From Aeriscardovia sp. (GTDB taxonomy: Bacteria > Actinomycetota > Actinomycetes > Actinomycetales > Bifidobacteriaceae): a DNA stretch of 64,000 bases. The notes under the pieces were generated by a model. That model did not search any database, was not told the DNA's origin, and saw only the letters and a list, made by a program, of their open reading frames with translations. Below, in pieces: positions 44,694 to 54,626 of this stretch. The DNA lies in NCBI GenBank assembly GCA_017405305.1, contig JAFRAT010000009.1, positions 247,378-311,377 of the forward strand, given 5' to 3'. A program made the translations under genes and the position numbers. Within the stretch, counting starts at the first letter, position 1; every line of letters begins with the position of its first letter.

Positions 44694-45107
44694 TCAAATC
44701 TCCTCACGCGAAATGATTCTGCACTTCATCGGCAGCTTGTCGATTGCGCGGCGCAGAGCCTCGCGTGCAACATCCCCGGAGACGCCACCGATCTCGAAGA
44801 GAACGCGTCCCGGCTTGACGTTGGCAATCCAGAACTCGACGTCGCCCTTACCGGAACCCATTCGGGAACCCAGCGCGTGGTGTGTCAGCGGACGATCCGG
44901 GAAGACGTCGATCCACACGCGGCCGCCACGCTTGATGTAGCGGGTCATGGCGATACGAGCGGCCTCGATCTGACGGTTCGTCATGTACGCAGGTGCCAGC
45001 GCCTGGATGCCGAAATCGCCGAAGGCGAGCTCATTGCCGCCCTTGGACATTCCGCTACGGCTTGGACGATGCTGCTTGCGATATTTCACCCTCTTTGGGA
45101 TAAGCAT
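44694..45107 (-). CDS. rplP: 50S ribosomal protein L16
   Basis: This 137-residue protein contacts the A-site tRNA elbow. [39 protein letters not shown] and [19 protein letters not shown] are standard. It lies one base before the rpmC start and 5 bases after rpsC. Confidence 0.98.
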   Translation of the reverse strand: MLIPKRVKYRKQHRPSRSGMSKGGNELAFGDFGIQALAPAYMTNRQIEAARIAMTRYIKRGGRVWIDVFPDRPLTHHALGSRMGSGKGDVEFWIANVKPGRVLFEIGGVSGDVAREALRRAIDKLPMKCRIISREEI

Positions 45108-45112
45108 TCAGC

Positions 45113-45919
45113 TCACTCCTTCGTTTCCTGTGCAGCAGAAGCCGCAGCTGCGGCTGGAGCCGCCTGCTGGGAGGCCGCCTGCGCATTGCCCGAACGCGGA
45201 GCATGCAGCGCACGGCGCGGACGATGGCCGTCGCGACGGCCGCGGTTACCCTGCGCAGCCTGCATCTTGTCGAACTGTTCTTCGGTCATATCACCCTTGT
45301 AAATCCACACCTTCACGCCGATGCGGCCATAGGTGGTGCGGGCTTCGAAGAAACCGTAGTCAATCAGAGCGCGAAGCGTCTGAAGCGGGACGCGGCCTTC
45401 ACGATAGAACTCGGAACGGCTCATGTCGGCACCCCCGAGGCGACCGCTGAGCTTGATGCGGATACCCTTGGCACCGGCGCGCATCGCGTCCTGCTGAGCC
45501 TTGCGCATCGCGCGGCGGAAGGTCACGCGATTGGTCAGCTGGTCGGCGATGGACTGGGCTACGAGTTGGGCGTCGATGGCCGGGTTCTTGACCTCAAAGA
45601 TATTGAGCTGGACCTGCTTGCCCGTGAGCTTTTCAAGCTTGGCACGGACACGGTCAGCTTCGGCGCCGCGACGTCCGATGATGATGCCCGGGCGGGCGGT
45701 GTAGATGTCGACGCGGACACGGTCGCGCGTGCGCTCAATCATGACCTTGGAAACGCCTGCGCGCTCGAGGTCGTGGTTCATGACCTTGCGGATTTCCTCA
45801 TCTTCGCCGACAAAGTCGCAGTAGCGCTCGCCTTGCTTCGTCGAATCAGAGAACCAATGGCTGCGGTGGTACTCGGTGATGCCAAGGCGGTAGCCGAGCG
45901 GGTTAATCTTCTGTCCCAT
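45113..45919 (-). CDS. rpsC: 30S ribosomal protein S3 with Ala/Gln-rich tail
   Basis: This protein lines the mRNA entry tunnel. [20 protein letters not shown] opens it. The KH domain has [21 protein letters not shown] in part, and the C-terminal domain has GLDMSR-type text ([20 protein letters not shown]). About 45 Ala/Gln/Arg-rich residues extend the C-terminus ([19 protein letters not shown]). The ATG at 45919 overlaps the rplV stop by one base (TGATG) behind AAGGAG. Confidence 0.97.
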   Translation of the reverse strand: MGQKINPLGYRLGITEYHRSHWFSDSTKQGERYCDFVGEDEEIRKVMNHDLERAGVSKVMIERTRDRVRVDIYTARPGIIIGRRGAEADRVRAKLEKLTGKQVQLNIFEVKNPAIDAQLVAQSIADQLTNRVTFRRAMRKAQQDAMRAGAKGIRIKLSGRLGGADMSRSEFYREGRVPLQTLRALIDYGFFEARTTYGRIGVKVWIYKGDMTEEQFDKMQAAQGNRGRRDGHRPRRALHAPRSGNAQAASQQAAPAAAAASAAQETKE

Positions 45920-46284
45920 CAACGGGCTCCTTCCTTGTCAGGAGAAGCGACAATAACCGTGATGTGGCTAGTGCGCTTCATAATTGCTCCCGCACGGCCC
46001 TGCGCACGCGCGCGGAAACGCTTGAGAGTGGTTCCTTCGTCCACGAAGGCGGTCTTGACGATGAGGTCTTCCTCGCGGAAGGTCTCGTTGTCGCGTTCGG
46101 CCTTGAAGCGGGCGTTCGCGATAGCGGACTCGAAGACCTTGCGGACCGGACGAGCGGCGGACTGCGGCGCGAACCTGAGGATCGTGCGGGCTTCTGCCAC
46201 TTTCTTGCCGCGAATGAGATCGACGACTCGGCGAGCCTTGCGCGGCGTCATACGAACGTGACGAGCGATTGCTTTAGCTTCCAT
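45919..46284 (-). CDS. rplV: 50S ribosomal protein L22
   Basis: This 121-residue protein lines the exit tunnel; its hairpin is a macrolide resistance hotspot. [20 protein letters not shown] opens it and [20 protein letters not shown] is the hairpin. The ATG at 46284 follows GGAAAG; the in-frame start at 46296 is less likely. Confidence 0.97.
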   Translation of the reverse strand: MEAKAIARHVRMTPRKARRVVDLIRGKKVAEARTILRFAPQSAARPVRKVFESAIANARFKAERDNETFREEDLIVKTAFVDEGTTLKRFRARAQGRAGAIMKRTSHITVIVASPDKEGAR

Positions 46285-46305
46285 GTGTCTTTCCACTCCC
46301 TCGCC

Positions 46306-46584
46306 TTAGCGGCGTGCCTTCTTGTCGTCCTTCACGTGGCCATGGAAAGTGCGCGTCGGAGCGAACTCACCCAGCTTGTGGCCCACCATCGCCTCGGTCA
46401 CATAGACCGGGACATGCCGGCGACCATCATGGACAGCGAACGTCATGCCAATGAAGTCAGGCGTGATCATCGAACGACGGGACCATGTCTTGATGACGTT
46501 CTTGGTGCCCTTCTCGTTCTGCTCATCGACTTTCTTCTGCAGAGAGGCGTCGACGAAAGGACCCTTCTTAATGCTTCTGGTCAT
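46306..46584 (-). CDS. rpsS: 30S ribosomal protein S19
   Basis: This 92-residue head protein is complete: [41 protein letters not shown] and the C-terminal [12 protein letters not shown] are all standard. It lies 15 bases after rplB. Confidence 0.98.
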   Translation of the reverse strand: MTRSIKKGPFVDASLQKKVDEQNEKGTKNVIKTWSRRSMITPDFIGMTFAVHDGRRHVPVYVTEAMVGHKLGEFAPTRTFHGHVKDDKKARR

Positions 46585-46599
46585 TCCTGGTGCTCCCTT

Positions 46600-47430
46600 T
46601 TACTTACGGTTCTTGCCAGCAGGACGGCGACGAACAATAAGCCTGCTCGAAGCCTTCTTCGGATGACGCGTGCGAACCTCGCCCTTGCCCCATGGTGTGC
46701 GCGGGTTCTTGCCGCCGCGCGTGGTGCCGCCATGCGGATGGTCCACGGCGTTCATCGCTTCGCCGCGGACGTGTGGACGACGACCCAGCCAGCGGGAACG
46801 ACCTGCCTTGCCAAGTTCGATGTTGGAATGGTCGGAGTTTCCAACCTCGCCAACGGTCGCGCGGCAAGCGGCCAGGACGTTGCGGATCTCGCCGGACGGC
46901 ATACGCAGCTGCGCGTAAGCGCCGTCCTTGGCGACCAACTGGACAGCGGCACCGGCGGAGCGCGCGATCTTCGCGCCGCCGAGCGGGCGGAGCTCGATGG
47001 CGTGGACCATGGTGCCGGTTGGAATATTCGCCAGTGGCAGGTTGTTGCCCGGTTTGATGTCGGCCTGCGGACCGGTCTCGATGACGTCGCCCTGGTTGAT
47101 GCCGGCAGGAGCGATGATGTAGCGCTTCTCGCCGTCGGCGAAGTGAAGCAGCGCGATGCGCGCGGAACGGTATGGGTCGTACTCGATCTCAGCCACACGG
47201 GCAGGAACGCCGTCCTTGTCCCAACGACGGAAGTCGATGACGCGGTACTGGCGTTTGGCGCCACCGCCGCGGTGGCGGGAGGTCACGCGACCATAGGAGT
47301 TGCGGCCGCCAGTCGCCTTCAGATGACGAGTGAGCGAACGCTCGGGCTTGTTGCAGGTGATGTCGGAGAAATCCGACACAGACGCCTGGCGACGGCCCGC
47401 GCTCGTTGGCTTGTAAATGCGGATAGCCAT
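46600..47430 (-). CDS. rplB: 50S ribosomal protein L2
   Basis: This 276-residue protein supports peptidyl-transferase centre assembly. [40 protein letters not shown], and the catalytic-region block [20 protein letters not shown] with its conserved His are present. It follows rplW by 30 bases. Confidence 0.98.
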   Translation of the reverse strand: MAIRIYKPTSAGRRQASVSDFSDITCNKPERSLTRHLKATGGRNSYGRVTSRHRGGGAKRQYRVIDFRRWDKDGVPARVAEIEYDPYRSARIALLHFADGEKRYIIAPAGINQGDVIETGPQADIKPGNNLPLANIPTGTMVHAIELRPLGGAKIARSAGAAVQLVAKDGAYAQLRMPSGEIRNVLAACRATVGEVGNSDHSNIELGKAGRSRWLGRRPHVRGEAMNAVDHPHGGTTRGGKNPRTPWGKGEVRTRHPKKASSRLIVRRRPAGKNRK

Positions 47431-47460
47431 AATTTAGTCCTTAACTTTCTCGGCTAGCCT

Positions 47461-47760
47461 TCAGTTGTTACCGAAAACATCGATCTGCTGTCCAGCAGCG
47501 AGCGTCACGATGGCGCGCTTCTGGTCGGCGCGCTTGCCATATCCGAAGCGGGTGCGCTGGCGCTTGCCGATGCGGTGCAGGGTGTTGACGGAGACGACCT
47601 TCACGTTGAAGATCTTCTCGACGGCCTGCTTGATTTCGACCTTGTTGGCGTCTGGGGACACGACGAACGTGTACTGCCCACGATCGGAATTTGCGTAGCT
47701 CTTTTCGGAAACGACGGGCTTGATGATGACGTCGTGCAGCGACTTCTGGATTTCTGCCAT
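47461..47760 (-). CDS. rplW: 50S ribosomal protein L23
   Basis: This 99-residue protein at the tunnel exit docks trigger factor and [43 protein letters not shown] and [17 protein letters not shown] are typical. It lies five bases after rplD. Confidence 0.98.
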   Translation of the reverse strand: MAEIQKSLHDVIIKPVVSEKSYANSDRGQYTFVVSPDANKVEIKQAVEKIFNVKVVSVNTLHRIGKRQRTRFGYGKRADQKRAIVTLAAGQQIDVFGNN

Positions 47761-47765
47761 CTGTC

Positions 47766-48443
47766 TCAGGCCTCCTTCGTTGCGGGCGCGATCTTGCTAG
47801 AGCAGCGTTCAACAAACTCGTCGAACGCATCCTTGAGAAAGACGACGTCCTCAGCGGTCACAATGTCGTAGGTGTTTAGCTGGTCGGCGAACAGCGTATG
47901 GACAGTCGGCAGGTTGCGCACGGACATCCACTCGTTAATGTCCTCGCGGGAGAGCACTACGGTGGTGAAGCGGTCCGCGACGATCGGCTCGAGAGCCGCG
48001 CGGGCGATCTTGGTGGATGGAACGGCCTTGAGACCGAAAGAATCGATCACGTGGACGCGACCGGCGTTGGCGCGATCGGAGAGGACGTACCGCAGAGCGG
48101 AGGCCTTCATCTTCTTTGGTGTGCGCTGGGAATAGTCGCGTGGAACCGGGCCAAAGACCACAGCACCGCCGCGCCACTGTGGCGCGCGGATGGAACCCTG
48201 ACGAGCACGGCCGGTGCCCTTCTGCTTCCATGGCTTTTTGCCGCCGCCGGAGACCGTGGAACGGTTCTTAACAGCATGGGTGCCCTGGCGGGCAGCGGCG
48301 AGTTGCGCCATGACGACCTGGTGGATCAGCGGGACGTGCTTTGCGATGTCTTCGTTCGCAATGCCGAAGAGCTCTTCGGGAGCGTCGACGGTGCCCTTCT
48401 CAGAACCCTCCGCATCCGTAAGTTTCAAAGAAACAGTTGCCAT
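47766..48443 (-). CDS. rplD: 50S ribosomal protein L4
   Basis: This 225-residue protein reaches into the exit tunnel; in E. coli it also represses the S10 operon. The tunnel loop [20 protein letters not shown] and [20 protein letters not shown] are present. It lies one base after rplC. Whether it regulates the leader described at 49529 is unknown. Confidence 0.98.
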   Translation of the reverse strand: MATVSLKLTDAEGSEKGTVDAPEELFGIANEDIAKHVPLIHQVVMAQLAAARQGTHAVKNRSTVSGGGKKPWKQKGTGRARQGSIRAPQWRGGAVVFGPVPRDYSQRTPKKMKASALRYVLSDRANAGRVHVIDSFGLKAVPSTKIARAALEPIVADRFTTVVLSREDINEWMSVRNLPTVHTLFADQLNTYDIVTAEDVVFLKDAFDEFVERCSSKIAPATKEA

Positions 48444-48444
48444 T

Positions 48445-49101
48445 TCAGGCCCCCTTCACCGCAGTGCGGATAAGAACGATGGAACCCTTTGCACCTGGCA
48501 GAGCGCCCTTGATCGCAATGATGCCGTTCTCTTTGTCGACGGAGACGATCTCGAGGTTCTGGACGGTGCGCCGAGCGTGGCCCATGCGGCCGGCCATGCG
48601 CTTCCCCTTGAGGATGCGGCTTGGGGTCGCGCAGGCCCCGACGGAACCCGGACGGCGCTCGTTCTTGTGGGAACCATGGGTGCGGCGGTAGGACTTGAAG
48701 CCCCAGCGCTTGATGGTTCCGGCGAAGCCGTGGCCCTTGGTGGTACCGGTGACGTCGACGTCGGAGCCGTCAGCGAAGCTGTCGGCAGCGAGTTCGTCAC
48801 CTGGCTTGTAGTCGGTCACATCGTCCAAACGGAACTCCACCAGATGACGGCGCGGGGTGACGCCGGCCTTGGCGAAGTGGCCTGCGAGAGGCTTGCTCAC
48901 CTTGGTCGGATCGATGGCACCGTAACCGAGCTGAATGGCGTTGTAGCCATCGGACTCCACAGTCTTCACTGCGGTCACGACGTTCGTGGACACGTCAACA
49001 AGGGTGACGGGGACGAAGAAACCCTTATCGTCCCAAACCTGGGACATGCCAAGCTTCTTGCCAAGCAGCGCCTTGCGGCCGACCTTCTTTGCATCTGCCA
49101 T
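48445..49101 (-). CDS. rplC: 50S ribosomal protein L3
   Basis: This 218-residue protein is an early assembly protein near the peptidyl-transferase centre. RKALLGKKLGMSQVWDDKG, TKGHGFAGTIKRWGF and GMKRMAGRMGH-type text (KGKRMAGRMGHARRTVQNL) are standard. It lies 18 bases after rpsJ. Confidence 0.98.
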   Translation of the reverse strand: MADAKKVGRKALLGKKLGMSQVWDDKGFFVPVTLVDVSTNVVTAVKTVESDGYNAIQLGYGAIDPTKVSKPLAGHFAKAGVTPRRHLVEFRLDDVTDYKPGDELAADSFADGSDVDVTGTTKGHGFAGTIKRWGFKSYRRTHGSHKNERRPGSVGACATPSRILKGKRMAGRMGHARRTVQNLEIVSVDKENGIIAIKGALPGAKGSIVLIRTAVKGA

Positions 49102-49119
49102 TGAGTTCTCCTCCCTTCT

Positions 49120-49428
49120 TCAGAGCTTGATTTCGATATTGACATCCGCCGGCAAATCGATGCGCATCAGGGAATCGACGGCCTTCGGTGTCGGATCGAT
49201 GATATCGATGAGGCGCTTATGTGTCCTCATCTCGAAATGCTCGCGGGAATCCTTGTACTGGTGAGGAGAACGGATAACGCAGTACACATTCTTCTCGGTC
49301 GGCAGCGGAACCGGGCCGACAACCGCCGCGCCCGCGTTCGTCACCGCTTCGACGATCTTCTTCGCCGATTGGTCGATGACCTCGTGGTCATAGGACTTAA
49401 GCCTGATGCGGATTTTCTGTCCCGCCAT
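49120..49428 (-). CDS. rpsJ: 30S ribosomal protein S10
   Basis: This 102-residue protein belongs to the head and also acts with NusB in antitermination. [40 protein letters not shown] and [15 protein letters not shown] are diagnostic. The ATG at 49428 gives the family's usual start; the ATG at 49434, nearer the AAGGAAGGG ribosome site, would add two residues. It is the first gene of the S10 operon. Confidence 0.97.
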   Translation of the reverse strand: MAGQKIRIRLKSYDHEVIDQSAKKIVEAVTNAGAAVVGPVPLPTEKNVYCVIRSPHQYKDSREHFEMRTHKRLIDIIDPTPKAVDSLMRIDLPADVNIEIKL

Positions 49429-49528
49429 TGCCATACGCCCTTCCTTAATCGTTTTTCTCTGACAGCCTGTGGCACTTCATGGGCGCAACGAGCGACACTG
49501 GCCGCTCGGGACACATCATCAGTGCGTG

Positions 49529-49556
49529 GCCCCTGCGGGCTACCAAACCCAGGGGC
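49529..49556 (-). promoter_or_regulatory. Leader hairpin of the S10 operon
   Basis: Arms GCCCCTG (49529-49535) and CAGGGGC (49550-49556) pair in the untranslated region about 100 bases before rpsJ. A possible autoregulatory leader structure. The promoter itself was not resolved in the 277-base gap. Confidence 0.45.
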
Positions 49557-49656
49557 ACCCTCGCTCTCCATAACACAAAACGCGAGCCATAAAAACAGGC
49601 AACTTACCCATGAAACCACAGGGATTCACCTGGCACAAACCGGGCGTGTCGAATAC

Positions 49657-49688
49657 GAAAAGGCCTCCCACCATCGGCAGGAGGCCTT
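49657..49688 (-). terminator. Terminator after rpsI
   Basis: On the minus strand a 9-bp stem (49680-49688 with 49660-49668) is followed by TTCGTATTCG, 24 bases after the rpsI stop. It ends the rplM-rpsI operon before the S10 operon. Confidence 0.8.
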
Positions 49689-49711
49689 CGAAAAACCAGG
49701 AAAACTCCGGT

Positions 49712-50200
49712 TCAGCGCTTGGAGTACTGCGGAGCGCGACGAGCTTTGTGCAGACCCGCTTTCTTGCGCTCGACGACGCGCGCGTCACGGGTCAGGAAGC
49801 CGTGCTTCTTAAGAGCCGCGCGGTTGGAGTCACGGTCGACCGCGTTCAGCGCGCGGGCCACACCTAAGCGGATCGCGCCTGCCTGGCCGGAGATGCCGCC
49901 GCCGTCAACGCGGACGATGACGTCGAACTTGCCCTCGAGCTTGAGGAGGACGATCGGAGCGTTCACCTCACGCTGGAAGAGCTTGCCCGGGAAATACTGC
50001 TCGAGCGCGCGGCCGTTGATGGTCCACTTGCCGGTACCCGGAACGAGGCGGACGCGGGCCACGGACTCCTTGCGACGGCCGGTGCCGTAGCTAGGGGCGA
50101 TGATGGACGTGCCGGTGCCGGCGCCGGAATTCGTCTCGGACGTGTAAGAAGCCTGCTCCTGCTGATCCTCGACCGCGGAAGCGTTGGTGTTTTCTGCCAT
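49712..50200 (-). CDS. rpsI: 30S ribosomal protein S9 with N-terminal extension
   Basis: This protein reaches the P-site tRNA through its C-terminal RRAPQYSKR tail. About 38 N-terminal residues ([20 protein letters not shown]) are an acidic, Ser/Thr-rich extension before the core [14 protein letters not shown]. Length is 162 residues against about 130 for the short form. The ATG at 50200 follows GAAAGA. It lies 26 bases after rplM. Confidence 0.97.
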   Translation of the reverse strand: MAENTNASAVEDQQEQASYTSETNSGAGTGTSIIAPSYGTGRRKESVARVRLVPGTGKWTINGRALEQYFPGKLFQREVNAPIVLLKLEGKFDVIVRVDGGGISGQAGAIRLGVARALNAVDRDSNRAALKKHGFLTRDARVVERKKAGLHKARRAPQYSKR

Positions 50201-50226
50201 GTCTGTCACTCTTTCCTCGACCTGAA

Positions 50227-50673
50227 TCACTTGCCCTGAGAGATCTTGGAGGTCTCGATGGTCTGCGGCTTCTGCGCCGCATACGGATGCTCCGCGCCGG
50301 CGAAGACGCGCAGACGGGTGATCTGCTTGCGAGACAGCTTGTTCTTCGGCATCATGCCCCAGACAGCGGCCTTGAACATGCGTTCCGGATCATGGGCGCG
50401 CAGCTCGGCGTAAGACGTCGGGCGGAGACCACCCGGGTAACCGGAGTGATGGTAGATGACCTTCGTGTCCTTCTTGCCGGTCGTCATGACCTTTTCTGCG
50501 TTAACGACGACGACGAAATCACCGAGATCGGCGTTCGGAGCGTAAGTTGGCTTGTGTTTTCCGCGGAGGATGTCCGCGATCTGGCTTGCGAGACGGCCCA
50601 GGACGACGCCACTGGCATCAATGACATACCAGTCGTGGGTTAGATCGCCCGGCTTCGGTGTGAAAGTCTTCAC
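50227..50673 (-). CDS. rplM: 50S ribosomal protein L13
   Basis: This 148-residue early assembly protein starts at a GTG at 50673 behind [45 protein letters not shown] and [14 protein letters not shown] are standard. It is the first gene of the rplM-rpsI operon, with its own promoter about 160 bases upstream and a structured leader. Confidence 0.98.
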   Translation of the reverse strand: MKTFTPKPGDLTHDWYVIDASGVVLGRLASQIADILRGKHKPTYAPNADLGDFVVVVNAEKVMTTGKKDTKVIYHHSGYPGGLRPTSYAELRAHDPERMFKAAVWGMMPKNKLSRKQITRLRVFAGAEHPYAAQKPQTIETSKISQGK

Positions 50674-50708
50674 GGTTAACCTTTTCTCTTCATTGTGTTC
50701 CTGATCGT

Positions 50709-50746
50709 CCGATAGCCCGCCGCGGCACGCCGCGCCAAACCATCGG
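50709..50746 (-). promoter_or_regulatory. Leader hairpin of rplM
   Basis: CCGATGG pairs with CTATCGG (outer arms 50740-50746 and 50709-50715), with an inner CGCGGC/GCCGCG stem. It is in the transcribed leader, 36 bases before the rplM start. Candidate L13 autoregulatory structure, inferred from position. Confidence 0.5.
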
Positions 50747-50839
50747 AAAAACCTTTGTCTCGTGGGTTCCCTGAAAGTCCGCGCAGGCGAGTGGGAAAAG
50801 CGCTATCAGCTGGACCCGAGGGAAACACAACGAACCTTA

Positions 50840-50868
50840 ATTGTAAACGTACCTCCCTACGAATTCAA
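50840..50868 (-). promoter_or_regulatory. rplM promoter
   Basis: On the minus strand TTGAAT (50863-50868) and TACAAT (50840-50845) are separated by exactly 17 bases. This predicts a leader of about 160 bases. Confidence 0.75.
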
Positions 50869-51059
50869 AACCCGGGGAAGCACGTTTCCGACGCAGGGCA
50901 GCTTAAACGTCCATGATCGCGCCTGGGTGATCGGGTCCGCGGTATTGCGGGACAGATTGCTTGCTGGCACGAGCGCGCCGTTGCCGTCGTCCAGCGGAAC
51001 GCGCCAGCCTGATGCTTGTTGTTCATGCCCGGCTTCGCTCTATGCGTGTATCTCCCCGG

Positions 51060-52330
51060 CGTCGATGACGGAGGCGCACAAAGAGCTTCGGCAAGACTGT
51101 CTTCAACACCTTGCGCGGCGCCCCGACGATTTGCGCACGCGCTCCAAACTCCTGCTGCGCGTTATCCAGCGGCAGCCAGACGCCGGAGGTTGTCGTGCGT
51201 CGTAGCGCAGGCCATGGCGTGCTCGCGGTAGTTCTTTAGGTCCTGGCAGCGCTCGCTGCCTTTCTGGAAGAGTTCGACGACGCCGCCCATCAGTCACACG
51301 TAGTCCGGGATTGTGTCTGGGCCCTCACCTCACCTACGCTGACATCCAGGGCAAAGGCCTGCGATGATTTGCCTCACATGTCCGCTCCCGGCGGGGATGC
51401 GCGCCCACGGCCATGTCGCACATCAAGCCGATGAGCATTCCCGGTCTTGCGTACAGCAAGACTACGCAGCGGCGCGCCGTGATCTGGCGATTCATTCGAG
51501 CCATTCGCAGAATTCGATTGCCTCCAGACGGGACGCGGCCAACACAGCGACCTCGGAGGGGTTGACAGCGCAGCGGTTGATCTGGGATCTGGGGATGCCG
51601 CCGGCTGGCCCTGGACATCGCGCGCCACGTACCAAGCGGCGTGCTTGGTCAGCTGGATGCCCCGCTCCTTGTACTACTCGTCGAAGCCGCGCGTCGGTTG
51701 GGAGCGACCCGCCTTGAAAATGGCTCACAGCGCCGGCATCTTCACCCGCCACTGGCGCCGGCGGTTGAGGCGCGTCACGTCGGAATCCAGACGTGCCACG
51801 GATTCCCACAGGCACTGGACCTGCTAACGGGCGTGTCGTCCAGTGAAAAGTGTTCCCCCGATGTTCTCCGGACGAATGCACATGTGGTCGGCGGATTGAC
51901 AGGAATCCGGCGAGTATGGCGATAGTGTCAGCGAAAGCACCGGTTCGGCGGCGCGAAGCGGGTTGACCAGCGGAAAGTCGGCGTACGTTCTGAAGCATCT
52001 GCCGTGGGTCGTGGAAACCGCCGGTTCTCCAGGATTCTTTGGAGCGGATGGGATTACAGCTGCGCTATCCAACCCACGGCTGACCGCGCTCCGGTTCCGG
52101 CAGCAGCGGACAGACTGAGACGCCACTGCGATACGCGTTCCGCCCACAGAGATGCGGAGCCCCCCCCCATCGGCATGTCGGCCAGGATGATCACCGGCGA
52201 CGTCACATAGTACCCGCCGCCGCACGGGTGGGCCGAAGCGTCACTGCCCTGTCCCAGCGAGATGTGCCCGATGTACTCCGCGCCATTCTCCGATGTAACA
52301 CTGACAGACGGGATTCCCCGACAGTGGCTG
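51060..52330 (-). pseudogene. Decayed minus-strand coding remnants
   Basis: No intact gene lies between rplM and 52579, but three minus-strand stretches look like former protein. At 52150-52325 is SVTSENGAEYIGHISLGQGS and following, ending at the C9 tract. At 51492-51822 one frame runs QVQCLWESVARLDSDVTRLN, has stops near 51726 and 51679 (YKERGIQLTKHAAWYVARD follows), then continues after a one-base shift near 51597 as VNPSEVAVLAASRLEAIEF to a stop at 51492. At 51060-51290 is VVELFQKGSERCQDLKNYR, then a frame change to NAQQEFGARAQIVGAPRKV. I recognise no family; phage- or plasmid-derived genes are possible. Confidence 0.45.
52160..52168. repeat. C9 homopolymer tract
   Basis: Nine consecutive C within a decayed minus-strand reading frame, where it reads as a run of Gly codons. 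It is the second C9 tract in the window, again in a gene-poor region. Confidence 0.95.
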
Positions 52331-52578
52331 CGTGGGCACCGGCCGGCCACGTGAGCGCGCGATGGCTTTCTGCAACGCCTTTTGGATGGCCGTGCCCTCA
52401 TGCCCGGCGCCGTCCGTTGATCTCGATGTGGTTGCCGTTCTAGAGCGCATGCCGTCGCCACACGTATGCGCAGACCAGGCGGATGAGTGGCCGAGCAAGC
52501 CTGCCACGGCTTTCCTGTTGGGTTTCCATGGCTTCCATCCGGTCGTGATGGCAAACCTGCTCACTCCTGCGGCATGCT

Positions 52579-53334
52579 CTAATCCGTGTCCCGAGTGCCG
52601 GTTCTGGTTGCGCCATGATTGCCGTTCCGACCATCGTTCGGGGCGTTCCCTTGGCTTTTGCCCGATTCCACCGACGTGCTGGTCCTCTTTCGAGCCGCAT
52701 GCGCCACTTCCGGCGACGCGTCGGCCGCTAGATGGCGCGCGAGCGCCTCTGGTGAGGTCGGGTTGACGGCGACGGCACGGCGCACCATCGAGGCGAGGAC
52801 TGTTTCGGTGTCTTTGACGTTTGCTTCGGATCCCAGTCGCGACAAGAACTTCAGGGCCTCTACGCTGGAATTCGTGTCCTCGGCGCCTTCCAGACGGATC
52901 TTCCAGGATGTCCTTGGGTTCAGCAGAGCTGCCGTGCGGACATCCTGATCAGGGTCTTTGGCCAGACGGCCAACCAGCCAGCTCTTGCCGGCTTTGTTGG
53001 CGGCCACTCTTCGGCGCACGGACGGGTTCGGGTCTTCGCTGAGTTTGACGAGGATGTTCGGGTATGGCATCGTTTCGGCCAGGTACTGGCGGTCCTCCAG
53101 AGGCGTGGCCTGGTTGCCGCCTACAGCCTCGAGCAGAGCCGTCGCGCGCGAGAACGCAGCGGCGTCGTCCTTGTCCGGCAGAGGTTCGCGCGCCAGGCGG
53201 GACAACTCCGCGGAATCTGTCGAATGGCGCAGCCGCTCGTAGGCCTGCGTTAGCGTCTCCCGGACCGCTCCCGGCTGCGCTTCTTCCTGTTCCTCGGCAG
53301 TAGTGCCCTTCTCTTCTCCTGCTTCATCGGACAT
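52579..53334 (-). CDS. LRV/HEAT-like repeat protein
   Basis: The protein has 251 residues from the ATG at 53334. An acidic N-terminus leads to tandem helical repeats of about 25 residues with the pattern LAEDPNPSVRRRVAANK, LAKDPDQDVRTAALLNP and similar units (about residues 85-220), typical of variant leucine-rich (LRV) or HEAT-type repeats. The C-terminus is Ser/Gly/Asn-rich and probably disordered. Such proteins usually bind other proteins; the partner is unknown. The start lies inside the 3' end of the YigZ gene (11-base overlap), so the two are translationally coupled. The in-frame extension to 53454 has no support. Confidence 0.85.
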   Translation of the reverse strand: MSDEAGEEKGTTAEEQEEAQPGAVRETLTQAYERLRHSTDSAELSRLAREPLPDKDDAAAFSRATALLEAVGGNQATPLEDRQYLAETMPYPNILVKLSEDPNPSVRRRVAANKAGKSWLVGRLAKDPDQDVRTAALLNPRTSWKIRLEGAEDTNSSVEALKFLSRLGSEANVKDTETVLASMVRRAVAVNPTSPEALARHLAADASPEVAHAARKRTSTSVESGKSQGNAPNDGRNGNHGATRTGTRDTD

Positions 53335-54028
53335 CGTTCGCACCCGCTTCCTTTCTCGTCGTCCCTTCGCCGCAGCAGACGGCCGACACCGTTCCGCGGA
53401 AAGCGTCCCGTAGCAAGGATTCGAACAGCAGGAGCCGCGCCCGCGGAAGAACAATGTCGCTGGACACGTCCTCAGCGTACCGTCTGTCTTTCACCGTTCC
53501 GTCAGCGCGGGCCACCAGCCTGTCCAGAATGGAGACCTGGCTGTAGCCCACGGCCACGCGCAAGGTCGCCGAGGGTATGAGGGCGACGGTGTCCGCCGCG
53601 TCGAGCGCCTGGCTGGCGGCTGTGGAGTACGCGCGGATCAGACCGCCAGAACCCAGTAGGACGCCGCCGAAGTACCGGGCGACGGCGACGGCGCAATCGG
53701 CCAGCCGGCGGCGCCGAAGCACTTCCAAAATCGGTTTGCCAGCCGTGCCGGACGGTTCCCCGTCGTCGCTCATCCGCGCGCAGGTCGGCCCCTCGCAGAC
53801 AGAAACGCCCTCGGAACCAGTCCCGTCCGTCTTGTCTTCACCGTCCCGGTAGAGCGCCGCGAACGCGACATGGCGTGACCCTAGATATCGGGCGCGCACG
53901 TCATCGAGGAACTCCGACAACTCCAACGCCGATGAGCAGGCAACCGCCAGTCCGATGAACCGTGATTTCTTTTCAATGATTTCCGCGCGCGCTGGGTCCT
54001 TCCGTGTCTGCATCACCGTGAGCTGCAT
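53324..54028 (-). CDS. yigZ: YigZ/IMPACT family protein
   Basis: The protein has 234 residues, with the ATG at 54028 behind AAGGAGG. The N-terminal IMPACT domain shows KKSRFIGLAVACSSALEL, RHVAFAALY and DDGEPSGTAGKPILEVL, followed by VARYFGGVLLGSGGLIRAYS. A DUF1949-like C-terminal domain completes it. Its eukaryotic relative modulates translation under stress; the bacterial role is unsettled. It overlaps the downstream repeat-protein gene by 11 bases. Confidence 0.93.
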   Translation of the reverse strand: MQLTVMQTRKDPARAEIIEKKSRFIGLAVACSSALELSEFLDDVRARYLGSRHVAFAALYRDGEDKTDGTGSEGVSVCEGPTCARMSDDGEPSGTAGKPILEVLRRRRLADCAVAVARYFGGVLLGSGGLIRAYSTAASQALDAADTVALIPSATLRVAVGYSQVSILDRLVARADGTVKDRRYAEDVSSDIVLPRARLLLFESLLRDAFRGTVSAVCCGEGTTRKEAGANDVR

Positions 54029-54163
54029 GACCGCCTCCTTCGCCGCCGTCTTTCCGGCTCCACTCTACAGTGAGAGCCACAGCTCCGCGCAGCGGAATAA
54101 CCGTTCCGCTGCGCGATGACACGCCGAAGAAATACTGTCATTACAACGTTTTCAGTTTTCAAT

Positions 54164-54192
54164 TTTACGAACCGCAAAAAGCGATGTATCCT
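54164..54192 (+). promoter_or_regulatory. Promoter of the tRNA-Asp/Phe unit
   Basis: TTTACG (54164-54169) and TATCCT (54187-54192) are 17 bases apart, 28 bases before tRNA-Asp. Confidence 0.55.
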
Positions 54193-54220
54193 GTCTACAG
54201 GTAGCTGCCGGTGCAGCACT

Positions 54221-54294
54221 GGCCCGATAGCTCAGTTGGTTAGAGCGCCGCCCTGTCACGGCGGAGGTCATCGGTTCAAGTCCGACTCGGGTCG
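54221..54294 (+). tRNA. tRNA-Asp (GTC)
   Basis: The 74-base gene has acceptor GGCCCGA with TCGGGTC, anticodon GTC in the loop CTGTCAC, T-loop TTCAAGT and discriminator G. CCA is not encoded. Confidence 0.96.
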
Positions 54295-54325
54295 CTGAGA
54301 GCAGTCTTTTCATGGCTGTTTGATT

Positions 54326-54398
54326 GGCTCTGTAGCTCAGTTGGTAGAGCGTACGACTGAAAATCGTGAGGTCAACGGATCGATCCCGTTCGGAGCCA
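54326..54398 (+). tRNA. tRNA-Phe (GAA)
   Basis: The 73-base gene has acceptor GGCTCTG with CGGAGCC, anticodon GAA in the loop CTGAAAA, and discriminator A. It lies 31 bases after tRNA-Asp on the same transcript. Confidence 0.96.
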
Positions 54399-54407
54399 CT
54401 GCGTTGT

Positions 54408-54439
54408 CTCATCACCCTGAGCGGGGTGATGAGATTTTT
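54408..54439 (+). terminator. Terminator of the tRNA-Asp/Phe unit
   Basis: A perfect 10-bp stem (54408-54417 with 54424-54433) and 6-base loop are followed by ATTTTTG. Confidence 0.93.
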
Positions 54440-54626
54440 GTTATCCGGACGTTCCTTGGTTGTCTGGAGACTCACCTGCCCGGGCAGCGTCGATTCGGTT
54501 TTCTTCTTCCCCCGCCACGCTCTTCTGGCCCTACCAGAACGACAATAGCGGATCCGGCACACTTTAGCGTTGGACCCGCTTCTTGTTCTGGGCCATCGCC
54601 CGAAGGTCCGCTGCACGGAAGATTCC

